Assembly: GCA_003254905.1 (NCBI GenBank)
Contig: QANU01014009.1
Coordinates: 551,263 to 615,262 of the forward strand
Source: Nissolia schottii
Lineage: Eukaryota; Streptophyta; Magnoliopsida; Fabales; Fabaceae
Direction of reading: 5' to 3'
Length of the DNA: 64,000 bases
Shown: one piece after another, positions 58,468-64,000 of the stretch
Position numbering within the stretch: the stretch's first letter is position 1
Layout: every line of letters starts with the position of its first letter
The notes under the pieces: model-generated
The model's database searches: none
What the model was told of the DNA's origin: nothing
What the model saw: only the letters and a program-made list of their open reading frames with translations
Translations under genes and position numbers: made by a program

Positions 58468-60828
58468 TTAACTCAAAATTGATGCCCTTTGGTATCTCAA
58501 TTTGTCAATTTCTCTCCCCAGATAATCTAATGTCGTGTCTGTAACGTGATTAGGGGAGCATCCAGCATCCAACATCATTTTCAGGAATTTATATGCATCC
58601 TTCAACCGGCCTGCCTTGCTGTGAACTTCAATTAATGTGTTATAAGTGACAACATCAGGATTTATGCCACTGCTCTTCATCTGTTCAAAGAACTTGTTCA
58701 CCTCATCGATCCGGCCTGCCTTCCCAAGAGCATTAATGAGAGTGTTATACATAACTATGTCAAGATAACCACCCTGCTTCAGCAGCCTATCAAGAATAGC
58801 ACTGGCTAGATCTGCTCTTCCCATCTTTCCTAAACCTTGAATTATCATGTTGTATGTTGCTATATCAGCTGGGCAAAGCTTTTCTCCCATTTGGGTCAGG
58901 ATAGCCCAAGCTTCAGTGAAATAGCCCTTTTTGACAAATGAGCTCATCATAGAATTGTAAGTATAGCTCACAGGATCCACACCTGCGTCACTGAAAATCT
59001 CAAACAACTTGCAAGCCAAGGTCAGCTTTCCCTTGGCCAAAAATATGGACAAGAAAGTATTCACCATATCAATATCAAAAGAAGCTGAGCCTTTTTCTTG
59101 AACTCTTTGCCCACGAGTAGGAGTAAACAGCTGGGAAGAATAGCTGGTGGAATTCACTTGATTGGCCAATTTATCCATGTGTGGAGATGATGACCACTCG
59201 TCAGTGGAGTTCTCATCTTCAATTTTCCCATCATGTGAACCAAGTGGGATATCCTGAGCAGAAGTAATTAAGCTCATGATCTCACTAAGATCTCCTTTGG
59301 AAGGGAACATTGGCGAATAATCCTTTCTTTTGTTTTGTGGGTTCTTCATAGAAGCCTCCATTCCAGCTTTCCACTTGAGAACACTGGGCACAAGATCACC
59401 CTCCCTCACATGCTTCATAAGCCTATCTGTCCAATCCCAGCGACCATGTCTATGAATGCTAATCAACACCGATGTTATCGTAACAAGGTCAACAACAAAA
59501 CCTCTGCTTTCCATCTCTTCCATCAATTGTAATGCCTCCTCAAGTTGACCCTCTTTACAAAGCTGCAGCACAATGATGCTGTAAGTAATCCCATCCACAA
59601 ATTGGCCTTTCTTCTTGAGATCACAAAATAGAGTATAAGCAGCTTCTGGTCTTCCATTCTTAAGCAGTCCATCAACCAGAATATTATAAGTACAGCAGGA
59701 GGCCTTCATCCCTTCTTCGACCATTTTCTCAAATAGCTGGCAGGCTTCTGTAACCTTCCTGGCCTTGAAGAGTCCATCAAGCATAGAATTATAAACAACT
59801 GTGTCCGGGCGAAATCCATTATTCTGCATCTCGTTAAAAATCCTGGAGGCATCATCTATTCTATAAGTCTTTGAACAACCCTGAATAAGGATCCTGTAAG
59901 TGAACTCATCAGGTTCATGGCCTGAGCCATTGAGCTCCTCCCATACTATCAGTGCATCAGTAACCTTGCCAACCTTGCAAAGCACACTGATGAGACTGTT
60001 ATAGGTGCATAAATCAGGTCCAACAGAACTAACAGAACCATAAGCCAACTCCTTCTCCTTCATCTCTTTGAAGAGGCTAAGAGAAGCACCCAAATCACCC
60101 CAACAACCAAACGCATGAATGCATATATTATAGCCCCGAGTATCCAAAGCAAAGCCTTTCTTCTCCCTAAGCCTATCAAACACCTGTTTAAATTCCAGCT
60201 TCATGTCTGCTTTCCTAAGAGCAGCCAGCAACTCATTGCAAGCAATGGAATTGGATCCAGAGTCAGCATCAAGAAGCTTCAGAAAGATGGACAAGGCCAA
60301 AGGAACATGGTTCCTTCTAACGAGAGCAACAAGAACAGAGTTATACATGTGGGGTTCAAGACCAGTCCCTAGCTCTTCTATGTGATCCAAGATTTGGAGA
60401 GCCAAATTTAAGTTATTGGAGACAATGGACGCATCGAGGAGCAGCTTGAACGATTGGGAATGGAGAACTACGCCATCTTGCTTCATGGAGAGGAGCAAAG
60501 TGGGGACATGGTGGAGGTGGCCTGCCCGGCAGAGGGTGCGAAAGATGGAGGAGTAAGCAGAGGGGGGAGGTGCGGCGGCGCAGTGGGAACGGCACCACTG
60601 GAAGAAATCGAGCTTGTTGGAAGGGTGCAGCAATGGGTTGGAGAGGACGTTGAGGATGATGGGGTGGGTGAGGCTGAGTTGAAGCGAGGAAGAAAGGTTC
60701 CAAGTGCCTGACTCGGATAGAGTCTTGGTGATAGAGGCCACCAGGAGAAGGTCTCCCAGTTGTTTGGATAGTGCAGTTGCTGATCTTCCATGCCGCATTG
60801 CAATTGCATTGCCACACCCATCGAACAA
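58468..60828 (-). CDS. P-class pentatricopeptide repeat protein (At4g01570-like)
   Basis: Organellar RNA-binding protein of the PPR family; the specific RNA target is unknown. Single exon of 786 residues. It begins with a basic, hydroxylated N-terminus (SATALSKQL...) typical of a plastid or mitochondrial transit peptide. About fourteen 35-residue PPR motifs follow in two blocks, for example TYNSLISVLCKVGKVTDALI, VYNSMLDGLFKARKVTEACQ and TYNILVDGLLKNGRPEAAYT, separated by a non-repeat linker around residues 490-600 (LITSAQ, DEWSSSPHMDKL), then a second block ending VTYNTLIEVHSKAGRLKDAY. There are no E, DYW or SMR extensions. The split arrangement recalls Arabidopsis At4g01570. The first ATG (60828) is used; a second at 60798 (MRHGRSATAL) may be the real start. 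No stops or frameshifts. Upstream sequence to 60.9 kb should be leader. Confidence 0.92.
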   Translation of the reverse strand: MFDGCGNAIAMRHGRSATALSKQLGDLLLVASITKTLSESGTWNLSSSLQLSLTHPIILNVLSNPLLHPSNKLDFFQWCRSHCAAAPPPSAYSSIFRTLCRAGHLHHVPTLLLSMKQDGVVLHSQSFKLLLDASIVSNNLNLALQILDHIEELGTGLEPHMYNSVLVALVRRNHVPLALSIFLKLLDADSGSNSIACNELLAALRKADMKLEFKQVFDRLREKKGFALDTRGYNICIHAFGCWGDLGASLSLFKEMKEKELAYGSVSSVGPDLCTYNSLISVLCKVGKVTDALIVWEELNGSGHEPDEFTYRILIQGCSKTYRIDDASRIFNEMQNNGFRPDTVVYNSMLDGLFKARKVTEACQLFEKMVEEGMKASCCTYNILVDGLLKNGRPEAAYTLFCDLKKKGQFVDGITYSIIVLQLCKEGQLEEALQLMEEMESRGFVVDLVTITSVLISIHRHGRWDWTDRLMKHVREGDLVPSVLKWKAGMEASMKNPQNKRKDYSPMFPSKGDLSEIMSLITSAQDIPLGSHDGKIEDENSTDEWSSSPHMDKLANQVNSTSYSSQLFTPTRGQRVQEKGSASFDIDMVNTFLSIFLAKGKLTLACKLFEIFSDAGVDPVSYTYNSMMSSFVKKGYFTEAWAILTQMGEKLCPADIATYNMIIQGLGKMGRADLASAILDRLLKQGGYLDIVMYNTLINALGKAGRIDEVNKFFEQMKSSGINPDVVTYNTLIEVHSKAGRLKDAYKFLKMMLDAGCSPNHVTDTTLDYLGREIDKLRYQRASILS

Positions 60829-61601
60829 GTTTCAAAAGCTCAAACTTTCACATTGCCAGGGTCTTCGGCTAATCAACTTCTCTGCAAAATAAAAATACAT
60901 GAGTCAGTAAGTGTATTCAATTTTCATAAAAACTAATCAGAGTTTAAAAAAAAGAAGAAAAATGTGTGCGGAGCACGCACAATCACATATATCATATACG
61001 TAGTATATCATGTGGATTATTGCAATTGGAATCATCCTGAAATGCTATCAATGGGTTATGAGTCTTATGAGTAAATATCAACCAACTGACATGAACAATC
61101 AAATGCAATGATTCATGCCATGTTCAGACAAATCAAAATTGTAAGAAATAGGAGAGGAGAGAAGCGTAAAAACAGATTCACAAGATCAAACAGAGGTCAT
61201 GGCAAACCCTAATTGTAAAAATGAATAAACATTGGGAACAAAAATGCAGAGTGCCTGGAAAAGAAGATGTGGAAAGACTTCTGATCAAATGGGCCTGACG
61301 AAACCGATGTGACCAAGCGCCATTCAATGACCTACGTGACGTATGGAAGCAGCGGTGGCCGAGAATACCAGTAGGGAGCTGCGACACGGAGCTTCCACCG
61401 GAAACGTTGTGACAGCTTAGGCAAGCTGCGACGGAGCGGCGGCGTGCGGAGAGCAGTGCAGCACAGCGACGAGCGGTGACAGCGTAACGTCGTGGCGGTG
61501 AGCAGTGGTAGCAGGTGGAGGATGTGTGACGTGGGAAAGTGTAACAGTGAAAGTGAAGGAGCAGTTGGGAAATCAAGGGTTTTGTTTTTTAAGTTTAACA
61601 A
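60829..61601. other. Upstream region of the PPR gene
   Basis: Moderately GC-rich at 61330-61560, with open frames on the minus strand (for example 61178-61576) rich in Ser/Arg/Cys and without domain. It could be promoter, leader or an unrecognised small gene; I do not call it. Confidence 0.35.
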
Positions 61602-61625
61602 ATATATATATATATATATATATAT
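61602..61625. repeat. (TA)n microsatellite
   Basis: Twelve TA units upstream of the PPR gene. Confidence 0.9.
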
Positions 61626-63481
61626 GATAAATGCTGTAGTGTAATAGTGGGCTAGCGGCTAGCCCATGGATTAGCTGGGCCTGGCTCAATAGTGAGGGGC
61701 TAATTGGGTCCATAGTAAGTGAGCTAGGGGGCTGAGCAAGGAAGCACAAACATCGACAGCCGTGTTGTATATGTTCAAAAGTGTCCAAACCGTCTAAGTG
61801 TGTGCGAGAGTTATATCCAAAAGTTTTTTTAGTTGTATTTGTGACGTGTCTAAATAAAAAATATTTTATATACTAAATAATTTTTAATAATATGGATCAT
61901 TAAAAAATTACCAAGTATTGACACATAAAAATATCGAGTTTAGAACATATTAAAAATTAGTAGCTTAATATCAATAAAAATATTGAAATATTATTATAAA
62001 TATTTAATTTTATACTTATATATGTCATGTCTGTGTTCTGTAAAATTTTAAAATTGGTGTGTCAATATCGTGTATCGTGTTATGTCTTGTATCTGTGTAA
62101 GTTTCAATACTTCTTAGGGGCTAAGATGTTGGGGCTTGAGGACTACGCTGACTAGCCCAATGATGGGGACTTTATTGCCCGAAGATGTAGTAAGAAAACT
62201 ATACACTTTAGGTCTAAGAATTAAGTAATGTTTGTCAAGTTGATCTTTGAACTTTAAAATCATTAAAATGACATTGTTTTAGGATTGATTAGGAGTGAGA
62301 AAAGAAAAAATGTTTCTGTTAACGCCAATTTAGTGTCCGCATCACAGACGGAAGAATCAACGTTTGTAAAGTTTAACAATTGACGATCTTTATTTTTTAT
62401 CTAAAGACCAAATAAAGTAAACATGTAAAATTCAGAAACTAAGTAAGATAGTAACTTTTTTTTCTTTTTAATATGTGTATATGTTATTTAAAAATTATAC
62501 TTGAGTAATGAGAACGAATATTAAAGATCTCTAATGTTATTTGTATTCAATATCTCTATACTTGAGTACATCTCTATTGTATTCAAATATAAAGAAGGGA
62601 GGAGACTTATTTGGGTTGTGTTGAGTTAGGGATTAAAATAGTTCTAAATTTCAATCATAAAAAACTTGATAGATAAAGAATATATTTAAAAAATAATTAA
62701 TTAATAATGTGTAAGCAGACCATTTTAAATGGTCCCTTCCTAAAGAAAAATCAGGTTAAATCCGCTCCTATATTTATGTATATGTAAAAATTCATGATAA
62801 TACTAGTATGTCGAAACTCATTATAGCTTATGAGCATGAGGAAATATCCCTGTAAATTTCGCCTTCATAATAGATGGCGGCTTATGAGGAAATATGTTCT
62901 CAATTGCTAGTAGCAAATAGTAGTTTAGACCAGAAAAAAAGACCAATAATTCTAGTTCAAGCACTTCTTCATTGGTATTGTTATTTCAACATCAAATATA
63001 CTCAAACGCTTTATATACATTATATAGAAAAAAGATAAAATTGTAATATTTGATACAATGAGTAATATTTTTAACGCAGGCGTCAATAATATATTTTCAT
63101 ATGGCATTAACCCCCCGTGCACATGGTATCAACGCACTGTTAAAACAACATTAATATAATTATTTTTTAATCTTCTGAATACCTTCCCTCTCCATCAAAT
63201 CACACATTCTCTCCATCACATGGTATTGTTGCCTACCAGAGTAGACTCTTTCTTATATACCAACGTAATAGAATTAGGCATCAACATAAACCTGATATCT
63301 TTTTTCATAAATGCTCTATGTACACCCATAAACCATACACCCGTATATACACCAGTCTTTTATACGTTTTTATGCACAATTAATGATAATTATACGTATA
63401 GCGTATAACTATACACAACGCGCGCACGCCCAATCCCAAACTCGTTCTCGTCGTCGTTTTCACCCATCATCTTCAACCTCT
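61626..63481. other. Intergenic, AT-rich
   Basis: No gene or well-bounded element supported. Part of 62200-62460 (taagaattaagtaatgt ... aaactaagtaag) looks like a decayed palindromic element. Confidence 0.35.
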
Positions 63482-63537
63482 CATCGTCGTCGTCATCGTC
63501 GTCGTTGTCGTCGTCGCCGTTGTCGTCGTCGTCATCG
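63482..63537. repeat. (CGT)n trinucleotide repeat
   Basis: Imperfect run of CGT with CAT and TGT variants; poly-Arg, poly-Asp or poly-Ser frames over it are by-products. Confidence 0.9.
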
Positions 63538-64000
63538 GCATCCTCTGTCCTCCTCTGAACCAAAACGCGAGCTCCATGGAAACCACAATCCTCCATGGAA
63601 ATCAAAGTCGCAAGTGCAATTCCACAATCAAAGCGTATACAATCGTAATCTCATTTAGTTAGTAATCGAAAATGATAATACAAGAATCTGTGGCAATTTT
63701 TCGTCATTTTTTGATGAATTCCATGGAGAGTTTTTGATTTGGTGACGTTGCTGTGAAATTACAGTGTTCTGAAGTTTTATAACACAGAAAATAAAATGTG
63801 CAAACTTTATATGGGCGTATGTGCAAACATTAAGTGAATATATGTGCAAACATTATTCACAGGGCCATAGAAATGTTTTTGTTAAGGGAGATGATGTGCA
63901 TTTTGGCACATTCTCAACATTTCAACAAATAATCCATAAAACACTATAATTTGTTGACACAAATTGAATTTTTATTTACTATATGATTAAATATTAGATT
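63538..64000. other. Window end, unassigned
   Basis: No gene supported; a real gene could begin beyond the right edge. Confidence 0.3.

Noticed and set aside
61178-61601. Possible small gene on the minus strand upstream of the PPR gene
   Set aside because: Two frames overlap, no domain or transit peptide is convincing, and composition alone explains the open frames.
63482-63605. Poly-Asp and poly-Arg open frames
   Set aside because: They are translations of a CGT repeat.

Overview
The window looks like nuclear DNA of a dicot plant. It is AT-rich, its genes have introns with plant-type splice sites, and it contains plant-only families (DVL/RTFL peptide, autoinhibited P3A proton pump, PSY1R-type receptor kinase, PPR protein). 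Large gaps are filled with decayed transposons. Protein similarity and repeat style suggest a legume such as soybean, but that is inference; no species marker is visible.

I support seven protein-coding genes, with splice models built by eye. (1) 5235-7671 (+): five-exon OBL1-type oil-body triacylglycerol lipase. (2) 8597-15920 (-): 21-exon plasma-membrane-type H+-ATPase whose exons sum exactly to 950 codons plus stop; it converges on the lipase. (3) 25537-25728 (+): intronless 63-residue DVL/ROTUNDIFOLIA-like peptide. (4) 30980-34183 (-): intronless PSY1R-like LRR receptor kinase. (5) 46221-48738 (+): three-exon DUF1295/steroid-5-alpha-reductase-like membrane protein. (6) 52348-54236 (+): three-exon PAP29-type metallophosphatase. 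(7) 58468-60828 (-): intronless P-class PPR protein. They do not form a pathway or cluster.

The rest is mostly mobile-element debris. From left to right: a hAT transposase relic with its own satellite-like flank (1595-4060); a small palindromic element in front of the proton-pump gene (16071-16381); an internally deleted LTR element with tRNA-Met-type primer site (18482-19306); a hAT MITE with perfect 8-bp target duplication (19877-20500); a solo Gypsy-type LTR with 5-bp duplication (21893-22431); a 5'-truncated SINE (27138-27238); a 0.7-kb foldback (27794-28500); a second foldback (36088-36336); a deletion derivative of the same Gypsy family as the solo LTR (37426-38593); a LINE 3' end (41065-42060); tandem repeats inside a long inverted repeat (43180-44080); and a full SINE of the 27-kb family with target duplications (49336-49522).

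A broken photosystem-I antenna gene tail (Lhca2/6-like) lies at 57477-57836, and a possible decayed small gene lies at 23336-23782. I did not find an undescribed multi-gene system. The best leads are the Lhca relic, two GC-AG introns, the SINE pair, the single-frame hAT relic and the element ends with exact target duplications.
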